Source: Erigeron canadensis | Lineage: Eukaryota; Streptophyta; Magnoliopsida; Asterales; Asteraceae | Reading direction: 5' to 3' | Length of the DNA: 64,000 nucleotides | Assembly (NCBI RefSeq): GCF_010389155.1 | Contig: NC_057769.1 | Location: 31,310,735-31,374,734 of the forward strand | Shown: in pieces, positions 38,484-51,056 of the stretch | Numbering within the stretch: position 1 is the first letter of the stretch | Layout of the letters: each line of letters opens with the position of its first letter | Program-made: the position numbers and the translations under genes | The notes under the pieces: model-generated | What the model saw: only the letters and a program-made list of their open reading frames with translations | Database searches by the model: none | Told to the model about the DNA's origin: nothing

Positions 38484-39065
38484 TTAGTTTTAATACTCGT
38501 ACGATGTACGGTAGTTATATAAACTGTATCATAAAGAAATTCGAATATGTTACATGTACATGATTCATGATTATGAAAAAAATTGTGGCTAAAGTAAACC
38601 AATGATCGAAACTAAATTCTAATATACAGTGATGATAAATATAATATATGTTTAGTTAGAGTTTAGATATACCTTAAATTTTTACAATCACATCAAATTC
38701 GGACATGTAAAACATAGTGGATGACGGAAAATAACTTGTGATTTCAGATCGTAAACTCAAAATTTTGAAATGTTCACGTTAATAATTTATTATAATAATA
38801 CAAATAATAGGAGTTAAAGAGTTGAAAAAGTAAAAAGACAATTTTATTAATGAGAAAAAGATTAATCAAATAAGATTTTAATGTGTTTTGTATTTATAAG
38901 CCAAGAGTGAGAGTTTAATTTTAAATCTAATTAGGAAATTGAATTTATATACAATTAAAAAACTAACTTAATTAAATAAATAAATTAAGAGGATACGTGT
39001 CGATCAAAAATTACACCACATGTCATTTAAAGAACATCTTAATCTTGTTTTAGTTTATTGATAGA
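38484..39065 (-). mobile_element. Helitron family H, copy 1 (complete, non-autonomous)
   Basis: Read on the minus strand, the element starts TCTATCAATAAACTAAAAC directly after an A. It ends with the hairpin cgtacatcgtacg, ten further bases, CTAA and a host T. This is the full Helitron signature (A|TC...hairpin...CTRR|T, no target duplication). It is 582 bp long with no helicase gene. Its body contains the phrases gatttcagatcgtaaactc and cgtgtcgatcaaaaattac (plus-strand reading), shared with copy 2. Confidence 0.8.
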
Positions 39066-39754
39066 TATTCGTAAAATCCTGAAATGTTCGCTCCCCACAT
39101 GGTCAATTTAGATGACTTGACTTTCTTTTCTAGTCAACATCTTACTTTTCTCATTTACCAAAGTCTACGAAAAATATGAAAAACATCATCTGTATAATGG
39201 TGTTTCTGTCTTAAATATTTTTGCCATTTTCATTCTCTGAAAGTTATTATCGTCATGTTAGTCCATGATTGGTCACTTTCATCAAAATCTTGTCTTTTAT
39301 ATTTGGAATGATCAGCAATAGTATAAAAATGTCATCTTAATACCTTTACATGTCATGATTATTAGTTTACATAACTAAAACTGTTTTCATTCACGTACAC
39401 AACAATCTTATTACTATATATATTTTTTTTAAATGATAATTTTATCATTGTATTCTATTAATCTATTACAAAGTATACATTTTTCACCATAACAATACAA
39501 TTTGGTGTTGCTTATGTGTGATAGGTTTATAACTCGTGGTGGTACAATTGTCATTTCTCTTTTTAAAAACTCAATATTGATTGGTTTAAAAAAAATTAAA
39601 ATTTAAAAGGTTAAAAGAGAAATTTATATGAAAAAACGATAAAAAGGTTAAAAGTGGCGGCTTCCAACATCTGTAATAGTTGTACGAAAGAGACATTTAT
39701 AAGGTTAGTATGCTACAAATTTAAGTTTTCATTTGAAACATTTTTTTCCCATCT
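39066..39754. other. Intergenic, no gene recognised
   Basis: AT-rich spacer between the Helitron and the LINE insertion. No structure was seen. Confidence 0.4.
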
Positions 39755-39772
39755 AATATTTATTGTTATGCT

Positions 39773-40244
39773 TTTTTTTTTTTTTTTAACATTAAAATTT
39801 AAAACTTTTATTGATATGTAATCTAGCAAGATGCTAGAAGGTACATACAATGTTCATGGAGAATCACAAACTAACAAAGATGGGATTACAAAGCTTAAAA
39901 TTGAAAGTAATTCCATTGCGGCCATGTGATATCAATCGCGGTTTTGGATTTATTAACAAGCCATTGGAAGCTGATCCCTTCATCTCTTTGATAGCGAAGT
40001 AGATTTGTCCAGGAAAACAGTCATTTCGGATCTTCCAAATCACCCAGCAGTATGCAAGTACAATGAGCTGAATTAACTTTCTCTTATCAGGATTGATAGT
40101 GCAGCTGGTATGAAACTCCATTAATTCTCTCAAGGTTTGGGGCTTCTAAACGGGTAGTCTACACCATTGTTGAAAAAGATTTCACCGGGAGTCGACAAAA
40201 GGACATTGCAAGAAGAGATGCATTGCGGTTTCTTCTCTTAAAAA
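39773..40244 (-). mobile_element. 5'-truncated LINE (non-LTR retrotransposon) fragment
   Basis: On the minus strand the sequence ends in a poly(A) tail (T run at about 39773-39787). It codes pieces of the region after the reverse transcriptase, including the zf-RVT-like ETAMHLFLQCPFVDSR and the downstream YCWVIWKIRNDC. Stops interrupt the frame between these. An 18-base duplication with one mismatch flanks it (39755-39772, aatatttattgttatgct, and 40245-40262, aatatttaatgttatgct). Only about 470 bp of the 3' part was inserted, the usual result of incomplete target-primed reverse transcription. Confidence 0.88.
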
Positions 40245-40262
40245 AATATTTAATGTTATGCT

Positions 40263-41219
40263 AGAAAAGGACGTCTTTATCACAACATCAAGGTGTCCAG
40301 TTGTTTTTATCAGTCTGCTTAATATAGATTTATATTTTCGGGTTTGGTTTTATCGTTTAATTAAATACTTCCCGGTTTAGTCCGACCGGTTGGAGCATAA
40401 ACCCTTATAAATACGAGTAGTTTGATGTACAATCCGGTTTCAAAAACATTTATTCAAGTCAAACCATTTGTTTAATCTAATGGATAAAAAAAATACATTA
40501 TCCACGAATCCATTAAATAAGCCCATTAATCTTTCCATTCAAAGAAAACAATCCTTGTATCAGCCCATTATTATATATCCGGAATTCCGAATCAATCTGT
40601 TTAATACTTTCCCAATCTAATTCTTTAATTTATAAATTTGAAATCAAATTAGTAAATTTTCTATATAAATACTCTTCTGTTTGAATTGCGCCTCTTCCTC
40701 TTACAGGTATTATAAATAGCTCGATTTCTTATTTTATTTTTCTTTCATATTATATGATGCACACCAAGTGTTTGTGAAAATGCCAATTGAATTTTTCTTT
40801 GTTAAATTTCACAATATATGTATGTGTGTGTATATTTTGTTTCCTGTTTTGCTTGGTTAAATTGTAGTTATTATATTGGTGTTCTAGACTTTAGAACTAT
40901 AGCATTAACATGGCAGGAGGGATTGCCTGTTTTGAGGTCTATAAACATAATTGCAGTGAAAATATTTGTATTTGTATTAGGAAAGTTTATAAAAAAGGGT
41001 ATATGGAGAGCGGCATGGGGAAAGTGGAGCATTTCACTTTGATTTTTGTAGCTAAACTGCTATGTGAAAGTATATGATCGTGTTATTAAGTAGAGCACGG
41101 GAGGGTTCTTTAACCACCTCGCCGTTTTTATGCCATAGTAGAATAGCGCCACATCATTTCCGTTCCCCGTTTTTCTCTCCTTGGGAATTGATCATCTTTA
41201 CACTGAATATTATATAGAT
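40263..41219. other. Upstream region of SWC6
   Basis: AT-rich spacer that must contain the SWC6 promoter. Open frames here have no known domains. CT-rich text near 40688-40704 is followed by a possible acceptor (ttacag), so an extra leader exon is possible but unproven. Confidence 0.4.
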
Positions 41220-41228
41220 TTATAAAAG
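41220..41228 (+). promoter_or_regulatory. Candidate TATA box of SWC6
   Basis: The motif ttataaaag lies about 90 bases before the chosen ATG at 41316. An upstream ATG at 41229 opens an 18-codon frame ending at 41285. If this is the TATA box, transcription would start downstream of that ATG. Confidence 0.35.
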
Positions 41229-41315
41229 ATGGCAGCTTTAGATATCATTAGAGAAGAACATATGCTTTCCTTTAAACATGACTAGCTTATATTTTCATCT
41301 TTTCAGCAATTGGAA

Positions 41316-42444
41316 ATGGATGAAGAACGTAGGATGTCGACTAGAGCTCGTAAAGTTGCACCAAAAATGGCAGCTGCACTTGCCAGCAGTGATAATCGAA
41401 CGCAGGTTCCTTTTGATTTTTTCTTTAATGGTCTTAATTGGTGTTTTTACTGAAGTGAAATGATTATCGATTGTTTTTGCATTTTGCTCATAAAACGTTG
41501 CGGGGTTACAAAATTAGGCAATTCTTGCTCGTCTAGAAGCGCTGGAGAATGATAATCCTGGAGCCGAAGTTGTAGCACCTAATGATGATGATGACGATGA
41601 AGCCTCTCTTGATGAGGACGATGATGATCAAGGTGACTTATCGACTATACTCTCCTTCACATTTACTTTGATTTCTCGGTTCTATTATGAATTGTCACCA
41701 TCATTTTTTAAGTTATACTAAAAGAACTAGCTTATTGACCCGGGTGTTATCCGGGTAGCCTAATTAAATTCTTGTTAATTGAGATTATAAACAACAGTAC
41801 CCAATCTGTCATAAGCGGGGTCTGGGGGATACCCCTATTCCCATCCCTAGTCTCCTACTTAAATATCTTTATTCTATCTACACTTTCTATAGGGAACTTT
41901 GGATTTGCATGTGAATCTTTCCTTAACGATTCTTGGTGGTCTCATCAGATTTCTGAGTGTTCATAGATGGCTTTTTTTTTTGGTTTCTTTAACTTCTTTT
42001 CTTTTCTATTCTCGTTTTTGCAGTGTTCCATAAAAAGCAAGCCAAAGGTACTAAACGTAAAACACGTCAGGCCAAAGCACTGGAGACTGCAAAGAGAGCC
42101 CCACGGACATTTCTTGAGCTCTTGCATGATGTGAGACGATTCACTTTTTTTTTTTCTGATTATATATGTTTGTTTTAGAAATACCAGGAGTTTGTAACTA
42201 GTAATGTTTCACTGATCTCATAGCACTACATATGAAACAGGCAAATATGGAATCCCTGCCTCCTCATGTTCCATCCTATCTAAGAGCAGCAGTTGGTCCG
42301 CCGAGCTCCACCTGTCGCCGCCATTTTTGCACCGTCTGTGGTTTCTCTGCTAAATATACCTGCGTAAGATGTGGGATGCGTTTCTGTGCAGTCCGTTGCC
42401 AGAATATTCATAACGATACACGCTGTCAGAAATTTGTTGCCTAG
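41316..42444 (+). CDS. SWC6: SWR1 complex subunit 6 (SWC6/SEF), HIT-type zinc finger protein
   Basis: Four exons: 41316-41405, 41518-41632, 42024-42130, 42241-42444, giving 171 residues, the usual family length. The order is typical: a short basic start with RARKVAPKMAAALAS, the phrase QAILARLEALENDNPGAE, an Asp/Glu-rich stretch, the basic TKRKTRQAKALE, then FLELLHDANMESLPPHVPSY. The C-terminal HIT zinc finger has paired cysteines (FCTVCG, YTCVRCGMRFC, RCQNIH, DTRC) and ends KFVA. In Arabidopsis this protein belongs to the SWR1 complex, which places histone H2A.Z in chromatin and thereby affects flowering time. The acidic stretch has more Asp than the Arabidopsis form. The stop lies about 1 kb from the end of POP1, which runs toward it. 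Confidence 0.96.
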
Positions 42445-43503
42445 ATAATATCAAGCGATAGCAAAGTAGACATGTAATGATATTTATACCTCTCTAAGTT
42501 AACTGCGACTTAGATTTTCGATGTATTTCTGAAACCAAACTTTGCAATGTAATCATTCAATCTTGACATTGTAAGGAACACTATCAAGACCAGCTTGAGG
42601 ATAGGCCAATGGCCATGTGTGTTTTTTGTCAACATTGATGACCGGTGTTTCTTGAACTGTATTTGTCGGTAAATAAGAATACATGAACAAAGTCACGGAA
42701 GATGAGTATATGAATTTTCATTTGCAAAGAGAAAAGCAGTGTGATAAGGTCATTTTTTAATGGATCTATTAGATTACAAACTTGATGTTAAGCCAATAAG
42801 ACTTCATAAGTAGTTTTCTTACCATTCAAGCCTTACTGCATAGTTGCACTGTACATAATCTTTGTTGTATATGTCACATATAAAAATAGATATAGATATA
42901 CAGTATATTATAGCATTCTCAGACATATTTGATGCATTATGTCCATCTGCTTAGCTTATCATTGATCTTTTCCCTTCTTTAATCATGTCCTTAAATGTCA
43001 CTAGAGGTCAACTTGGTGGGTAGATAGGTCGGGTTGGATAACGGGTCACATTAGTTCACAGGTCCTGTAGGTTTCATCCAAAAGTTCGATTCATTATTAC
43101 ATCTCATGTGCCCATTTTATTTGTATTTTCAAACAAGTACAACAAACTAATCGCACATCTTGTGAAACTCAACTGTAGAAATAAGGCATTGCTCATCTCA
43201 TTGTACTATACTACTATTTTGTGTGTTCAAACTACATACATATACGCAGCATTCTTTCAGAAAATATACTCCATGGTTCATTCATCAAGGAGACATTAAT
43301 TAAAAAATATAGCTCTTGCGTTGACCTTTTTGATCGATAACTTTACCTACAAGTTCTTATTTTACATTAACATCAACTTTACTCTACCAAAAACCCTAAA
43401 ATCGAAGATTGGAATTCAAAAGGAAGTCGATCATATAAAATTGAGAACACCCCAAAGAACCCCCATTAAATATATAAAAAGCCAGAAAAAGCACAGATAA
43501 AAT
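42445..43503. other. Space between converging SWC6 and POP1
   Basis: Holds the 3' ends of both genes. A telomere-free, AT-rich spacer with no element borders or other gene recognised. Confidence 0.45.
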
Positions 43504-46500
43504 TTAAATGTGATCTAAATCTTCTTGATGCTCGAGAACAATGCTTGCAAGGGCAAGTCTATAGGCCGCTGATCTTAAATTTCTTGTTAGAACGTATATC
43601 TCCTTTTTCCTCCGCTTCAAAGGTACGGAACTCCACTGTTCGTGTCTAAGATGAGCAAGCAACACTGCATCACATACAGCCCCAGCAGCTGGTTTCTTGC
43701 TGCAAGTCACCAAAACTCAACTTCAGTAGAGTAATATTAAAAGCCATTGAAATCATTGAAGACAAAAACCATACTCTGATTGCAAGTTATTTTTGTTAGC
43801 ATATACATAGAGAATGTTTGAGCTAAAAGCATATTTGTATTTGGTACAAAAGTCATGGCACAATATACTAACCTTCCACGGACAAATCCATTTGTGACAA
43901 AACCAATTGGCCACCTATTCGACTCCACGGCTGCAGGATCTTCTGGCACTAGAAACTCCCATTTACCAGAATCTTGCTTCACAAAGTATGTTGACATCGA
44001 TGACTGGGGTACCTGAAGTGCAGCCTTGTTGATTGACCTGCATTTGCTCCTGAAAAACCCATCTAGTTAGGGGAAAAAGGAAGATTATAATTATGGATGG
44101 AATGTTGTGTGAATATGGCGCCTAATACATTTTCTGCTACCTAACCCACTTATCTGAAAATGATATTTAATAAGGATATTTCATCTTTCGTAATTTACTC
44201 ATTTTCCGTTTGGCTTATAAATATGTTACGATAGTTCATCTTTCTACTATAGGTTCATATAAGAAAACTAGGAAGGACCACACATATGTGTCCTCTTTTT
44301 GGTTGTCGATGACCAATCTTGACCATAACAGGTGGCAATTTGGACCTATTCATAGTAGATAGGTCAACTTGGTTTAATGTTTCCCTAACTGGTCAAATGG
44401 GAAAACTTAGCTATAAAGGAAAAGCAAGCTGTACTTAAAATGTATAATACGCCATTGATCATTTTATCTAAAATAAATTATTATTCTAATGATATTCAAC
44501 ACATTAGTCAAAGACGGAACTTCAATGGGGCGAAGGGGGGATTTAGCCCCCTCAAAATTTGTATCATAATACAGATGGTACATAATAACACTAGTAAATA
44601 TTGATGATAATTAATAGAGACAACTATGTATGTTTAGATGTAATCATGTAGAGACAAAACTCTATTCTACCATATACCGAATCTCAAAACGGAAAGACCA
44701 TTTACTCTGAATAGAAAAACATATAGATAATTATATACGTATTTAAAAATGTATATTTTTGCAACATTGGAATTTAGCCCCCTGAAAAAATAAAAAAATT
44801 CAAGTTCCGTCACTGACATTAGTTATATATGAAACCTTTTTGATCTAATACCCAACCCATCCAATTTCAAGCAATTCTCATGATACCCAAGGACCCTTCA
44901 ACATTTAATGACACACAACATTCCATACTAAGGGTAGACATGGCAACTAAGGAGGCAGGTGACTAACAGTTTGGAGAATTACCCTGAAGTCCAAAGGTTT
45001 ATATCAGCCAAGCGAGGTGCACAAACAACAGCTCCGTCCTCGATGACACCTTCCTTAACAGTATGAAGGATAACTCTAACAAAACACAACTTTCTATGTC
45101 GATTCTCCAGAAAACTAGCCATATTTGGGCCTTGATCAAGTATATTCTCATCCCTTATGATCTTAGAAATGCTACTGTTTTTATCAAGAAACTCTGAGAA
45201 AAGAGGCAAACGATCACCATATATATTACTCAAGAAACCAGCCAATATTCCTGATGACCTAGCAACAACCATATGATTGTCTACCAATGCCAGTTCAGCA
45301 GCCGAATCTAATTCACTAGAACAAACTTGCTTGCTTTCTCGTTCACTAGCATTCATTCCAAAGGCAAGACGAACACAATTCCATGGAGGTGGAATGGGAA
45401 TACTAGAAGATCTCACAGAAATAGGACGGAGAGCAGCTTCTTTATCGACATCAACAGCTTCTGCTTGCATTAAAGAAGCGTAAGAACTACATTCAGGAAA
45501 TTCAGATGGAAAACTCGGTATACCGGCCTGCAAAGGTTATTAGAGTAGACTTTAGTATGGTATCATGTCCAGTCGTGTATATCTGTATAAGCAAATGCAT
45601 GTACTTACTTCACAAGCAACCCAAGACCTCTCCCTCAAACCAATAGCCTGTGCACCCATTGACACTAGAGGGACCCAAAATGCTTTGATCCAGCTTAAAG
45701 GAAGTATAATAGACCACCTAGAAAGTCATCACACAATTATTTGAAAGCAACACATTAACAAAGAAATATCATGAATGCAGATTGTGAACCTTGTAATTGA
45801 ATCCTTCAGGTTGTTCCTTCTCAAAAGAATAACCGGGCAAATTCGGGAAGAATGTATCTTGATTGCAAGATTAGTGCTATCTGAACTTTTATCAGCAAGA
45901 CAAAATGACGAGAGGCGCTCATGATGTTTTTCCATACAAAGAACACTTTCTTCAACTGGACAGCACAACCCTTTTCCAACATCCCACAAATCAGTGTAGC
46001 TTGAGTCAAACTCGGTGCTTTCCTTGGTCAAAGCACGAGGATCACTAACTACAAGTGAAAGTATTCCAGAACAAGGTGTATGCTCTTCATTCTCTAAGAT
46101 AGATGTATTTGTTGGTGGAGTGATACCATCAGCTTTCATTAGTGAACCTTTTTCCAAAACCGGAGATTTCTCAGACATACTGCATGTTCACCAACAATAT
46201 TAATAGCATATTAAAAAATGGTTTAAGCAATAAATTAACAATTTGATGAGTAACCTGCTAACTGGGTGTAGTATCTTTTGAATAAGGTGAAATGCTTTTG
46301 AACCCATCACTTCCAATGTTCCGAATTGTCCCTCAAGTAAAGTACATCTAACTGAGGGAACACCTTCAACCATCTGAAATATAAGAACACATACATGACT
46401 ATGCAATCAATTTTTAAACATAAAAAATTCATACAATCACAAACATTAGAATAACTTAAAAATCATGAAAACATAAAATCTTAGGACACCTTCTGACACA

Positions 46501-49377
46501 GTTTGACAGTGCTGTGTATGAGAATAATATTTTTATGTTTCTAATTTTCTGTGATGAAAAAGGAAAAAAAAAACATATTCGAATAACTTGAGGGTGTAAG
46601 AGTTAGCAAGTTGAATCTATTTAGTTATGAATAAGATGTTTTATTTCGACCAGGTCAAATGTTTAGAATTTAAAAACTTAACAAAAAAGAAAATGAGTCA
46701 AATGTGTTGAAGAAGTTGGCCAGTGTTTATTAATGTATACAATATACTAAATTGCTTAAGTGAACACATTATATTAGTACTATAACAATATAGCTTTTTG
46801 TAATATTTTCTATTAAAAGTGAAGAAAATAATATTAACTGACTCAACTGACATATCATATATATAAAAAAATGAACAAAATTGCCTAAGGCCATAAAAAC
46901 TACTTGTACTCACCAGTTATAAAACCTGACCATCTTATCATCTCCAGTGTAAACATTTGACAAAAGCACTATTGCTAAGTTGTGAATGGGTATAAATTAT
47001 GTAAGACATATATGGAGCAAATTCTACCTTACCCTGACTTTCACAGGCAGTCATCAGAGCATTGTAGCCTTCTGTTAAAGATGCAGCATGGATCCATATC
47101 CATAACTGCCTAAACCCATTGGTTTGACCACTTTCTTCATCAGCATCAGCTGACTGATGATGAGGTCGCCACATATAAGTAACTGGTGCAATTGTATTTG
47201 AATTGGGTGCTCCACTATGATGAAGCTGCAAAAGAGAACATAGATTAACAAATACTGAAATACTGGAGGTGGCAACTTTGAGTTTTTGACCAACTTGCTT
47301 ATGAGTGGGTTTATTAGAGATGTGCGTTTTAGAAAGAGTAAAATAAAACAGAAATGTTAGGCTAAACGGGGAAAGCGTCAAACAGGTTTAAAGTCACACA
47401 AAGTCAACATCTTATTCTTTCATCTACACATACTTTATTTGTTCCATTCAAGGTTATTATTGTGAACATTTCTTTTCGTAATTATACCTAATGCATTTGA
47501 TATTAATAATAAATGGACATATAACTGTATAAGTGTTTATACTTTACAGGCTAACTCAATTCAGCTTGATCTGACATGCACTAGACTTTAACCGCCCATC
47601 TTGCCACATCTACCAAAATCTCAACATGGATTATTTTATATTTTCATACAGGCAGCCACTCACCATTGAACTAGCATAAGTACAGCCAGAAAGTACATCT
47701 TCTGCCTCTGGTGAACGGAAAGGTACCATTATGTTGCTTAGAACCGACAATACTGAATCCTGCAAACAGACAATAAAAACCATCAACACTGTTGAGATGG
47801 AAAATAAACATATATACAAATGAACTTTCACACCCAAGAAAGAGGGATAAGCAAGAATTTATGACCTGCGAACCTTCCAGCTGAATAGCACTATGATAGC
47901 TTGCATCGTGAACAATGGTTCCGTTTTTCAACCACTTCAAGAGTGCTCTTGACCCTCTTCCGCTGTATAAAACAAACCACAGAAATATGAAATGATTATA
48001 ACCACAAGACTTTATATAATATCCAAAACACAGAAGCAACCCCAGTGTTATTTTTTTTTTTTAACAGAAATTAAGCAACCCCAGTGTTTAGTAAATTCGT
48101 CCTATAATTTTCTGAAATTTGGATAAAAAAGCTATTGTTCTTCCCCAAAACTACTAGTGAGAAACTTGTTTCAACCTGCACCCAGATTACTTTTCATATT
48201 TAGTTATATCTTAATCACCTTTTACCTGCATTCTAACAACAAACTTAAGACCGAAACATTTGGATGGATTTGCATTTAATATGCACTAATATGATATTGG
48301 CCAAATGGATATGTCACTTTGTTTGCACAAAAATTGAACCGCATAGAGCAAATAAAGGTTGCAGCTAATGGCAAACTACTTGATTTTAATAGTATGATTC
48401 CTGGGTACTACTAGTACTAAATAAAGAATGCGATGTATAAAGACAGGTTATACTCCGCATACCTACACATACAGTCACAGCTATCAAAAATCTCTTCCAA
48501 GTCCACCTCTTAAAACAACATACAACAGTTCATATTATGTTTATCTTTATACTAAATATTGTATATCAAACATTTTATTTAAAATGGAAACGGGTCAAAA
48601 TTTACTCATAGTGCATTTGAAATGCATAAGAGTATAAGACCAGTAGGTGTTTTATTAAGAAAATATGGATTTAGATTATTATATTACTGATGTGGTTTTA
48701 TGATATATATTCGTTATTCATAATTCAAATATAACTAAATAAGGAAATTCAAAAAGTGCAGGCAATTTGGCCCAACACAGCTCAACCCTTACAAAAACTG
48801 CACTTTGTCCAGTTAGCCCAATCAAATTGATCCATCCTTTTTGCCACCTCTATTATTTTACCATGCTTCACTGTAACTAAAAAGATTATACAAGAGATCA
48901 CTTACGGATATTTGCAAAATAGATAAGCCATTACCTGCCATGCAAACCAAGAGGAAGGTGGAAACCCCAACGCTTAGTCATTGTAAAACGCTTTGCATGC
49001 CACACATGGGTTCTCAACCTCTTAGTACCATCGCCTGAAGTGCAAAACCCACTTTCAGGATTCATGGTTAACTCCTTCCTACGACGAACGTGACGAGGAG
49101 GCTTTTTTATATTTTTCTCTGGGTTTCCATTATTATTCTGGCTAAAAACTCCCACTTTTTGCTTCTTTCTAGACCTACTCCTGGAAGCTTGGTTGTCAAA
49201 ACTAGTAGTTCTTCTCCTCTTATTTCTCTGTGACTTAAAATCGCTGTTCAAACGACTGGCAATAGTCGAGTAGAGAGACTCGAGTTCAGGAGCTCGAGAT
49301 TCTGTAAATTTCCGCACAGAAAGCTCACTTGGAGGTATCACAGGGCCCTTGTGTTGCTTGCTTCCATCAGTACCCAT
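43504..49377 (-). CDS. POP1: RNase P/MRP protein subunit POP1
   Basis: Ten coding exons from the 5' end: 48935-49377, 47866-47962, 47664-47759, 47028-47225, 46255-46373, 45790-46179, 45609-45717, 44983-45527, 43873-44049, 43504-43699. They sum to 2370 bases, 789 residues. The N-terminal POP1 domain has a basic region (RNKRRR, SRSRKKQK), then PRHVRRRKELTMNPESG and THVWHAKRFTM. The POPLD domain (about 448-540) has WSIILPLSWIKAFWVPLV, GAQAIGLRERSWVACE and GIPSFPSEFPEC. The C-terminus has NRWPIGFVTNGFVRG and ends with alanine- and leucine-rich helices. POP1 is the large protein scaffold of RNase P and RNase MRP, which trim tRNA and rRNA precursors in the nucleus and nucleolus. Exon 4 uses donor gtagaa (47027) because the neighbouring better-looking gtaagg breaks the frame. 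Confidence 0.95.
44509..44815. mobile_element. hAT-type MITE in a POP1 intron
   Basis: The ends are caaagacggaacttcaa and the inverted ttcaagttccgtcactg. The 8-base duplication acattagt flanks both sides (44501-44508 and 44816-44823), as expected for the hAT superfamily. It is 307 bp long with no coding sequence. It contains two copies of a tttagccccct phrase near the ends. It lies in the intron between exons 8 and 9. Confidence 0.92.
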
Positions 49378-49574
49378 TTTCAGCAGAGAATCACCTGTTT
49401 ACATTGCAATAATGAATATCCTTACGACAAATAATGTATGTTGAGGCCACCCGAGTATTCAAGTATGTATCTTTAGTCCATATCAGTTTCTACCAGAAAC
49501 ATATACAACAAAAAATGAACATGATTCATTGTTAAACGCGAGTGTATCTTTAATGAGGTGGAGACACGTTAAAA

Positions 49575-49879
49575 CTGTATGTTTTTTTCATCATTTGGCA
49601 TATTTTGCGTCGAACACCGTTGTAAAAATCTTGTTTCAAGGCTGAAAACACGTTACAAGGTCAATGAGCAAGGGGAGTCATATAATACCCGAGTAATCAT
49701 AGATGGTTCACCATTTGATAAAAAATCTGTATGTTTTTTTCATCATTTGGCATATTTTGCGTCGAACACCGTTGTAAAAATCTTGTTTCAAGGCTGAAAA
49801 CACGTTACAAGGTCAATGAGCGAGGGGAGTCATATAATACCCGAGTAATCATAGATGGTTCACCGTTTGATAAAAAATC
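49575..49879. repeat. 152-bp direct tandem duplication
   Basis: A unit starting ctgtatgtttttttcatc (49575) is repeated at 49727 with only scattered differences, for example gagcaagggg against gagcgagggg. The two copies touch. The close identity implies a recent duplication. It lies in the probable POP1 leader intron. Confidence 0.9.
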
Positions 49880-50313
49880 AACCAAATAGGTCAAAACTTG
49901 ATGACTTGTTAACTCAGTCAAAAAAACGTCAAAAATCAGTTTGAAGTATTTAAAGTAAACAATTGTGCTAATGTTTATAAACATACTTCTATCGTATTAT
50001 GAACATGTCATACATATAATTTCACAATAGATATAGGAAAATTCCAATCCAAGTAATCTCCCCCTAGGCCGACTACTCGCTCCAATCTCCCCCTAGCGAG
50101 TTTTACAACCTTTCCGTTGAAACTGGTGTAAACCTAATGAGTTACATAGTAAACTTAAATCGTAAACCGCCCTCTATTCATATAACTTTCGAAACCAAAT
50201 TAAAGGGACTTTTCTGTTGGACTACTAAAAGGCAATCAATCTGACCCATTATTGATTTCAATTGTAATCTGCATATCTTTATTTAAAGTTTTCACCTTTA
50301 TTATAGTATTGTA

Positions 50314-50636
50314 AAAAAACCAACTGGGTTGGATCAGTGGTTGGAGCTCATGCCTCTGGAAATAGAGGTCATGGGTTCGATCCTCATGCCCAGCAAGGCT
50401 GGAGGTCCTTTTCTACCTATGGTAGAACCTGGAAGCAGCCTCTCTACCTTTGGTAGGGGTAAGGCTGTCTACATATCAACCTCCCTCATACACCGTCGAA
50501 GACGGTATTGGGACCCAAAACCTTTGGTAGGGGTAAGGCTGTCTACATATCAACCTCCCTCATACACCGTCGAAGACGGTATTGGGACCCAAAACCCGTG
50601 GAAGACGGCATTGGGAGTTACTTTACTTTACTTTTT
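50314..50636 (+). mobile_element. tRNA-derived SINE with internal duplication
   Basis: The head has a pol III A-box-like tggatcagtggt and the B box ggttcgatcc, about 40 bases apart. The tail is made of short ttact/tttact repeats. The 20-base duplication acctttattatagtattgta flanks it exactly (50294-50313 and 50637-50656). Inside, a 74-base segment (50447-50520) is repeated directly (50521-50594), making this copy longer than a typical unit. It is inserted in the probable POP1 leader intron. Confidence 0.9.
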
Positions 50637-50944
50637 ACCTTTATTATAGTATTGTATTAAACATTTCATGATAATAACAAACTTCAGGATTCTGGGTATA
50701 TAATATTAAGCACCAAGACCAAATCTTTTTAACTATTAACAAGAAAAGAAGGGCTTAAATTATATAGCAAGTACTGTATTTACAAGTGATGAAAGTGGTG
50801 AAATAAAATAAAGCAGTCATTGTTGGAGAAAAAAAAAACTTACTGGAGGTTAGGAAGCTGCAAAGAGATGATGATCATATAATAATGAGATGGAAGTTGT
50901 GTGAAACAGTGAGAGATGTTTAAAGGTGTCGTAAAATCCTAACT

Positions 50945-51056
50945 TTAGGGTTTATGTTCCATGTTCGGGAATTTTATTTTAATTTACCAGTAGTATAATA
51001 ATAAGAAAGAAGGTAAAATCAGATAATTTACGGTATTTATTTTATTAATTAACTTC
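50945..51056. promoter_or_regulatory. Likely POP1 promoter region
   Basis: AT-rich sequence upstream of the inferred POP1 leader exon. No clear TATA box. The next feature is a Helitron copy starting at about 51057, so the promoter is probably short or includes transposon sequence. Confidence 0.25.

Larger units (their letters stand above)
49378..50843 (-). other. Probable 5'UTR intron of POP1
   Basis: On the minus strand ctccagtaagt (exon edge at 50844) is a good donor, and gtaaacaggtgattc, with AG at about 49397, is a good acceptor 20 bases before the ATG. The inferred leader exon is about 50844-50940. The intron holds a tandem duplication and a SINE. No coding exon was found in it. Confidence 0.5.

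Noticed and set aside
46938..47027. Extension of POP1 exon 4 beyond 47028 as coding
   Set aside because: The open frame runs on, but conservation ends at ACESQGK, and the next exon joins in frame only with the donor at 47027.
47028..47033. Donor gtaagg at 47032 for POP1 exon 4
   Set aside because: It looks like a better consensus but would shift exon 5 (MVEGVPSVRCTLLEGQ) out of frame and bring an early stop.
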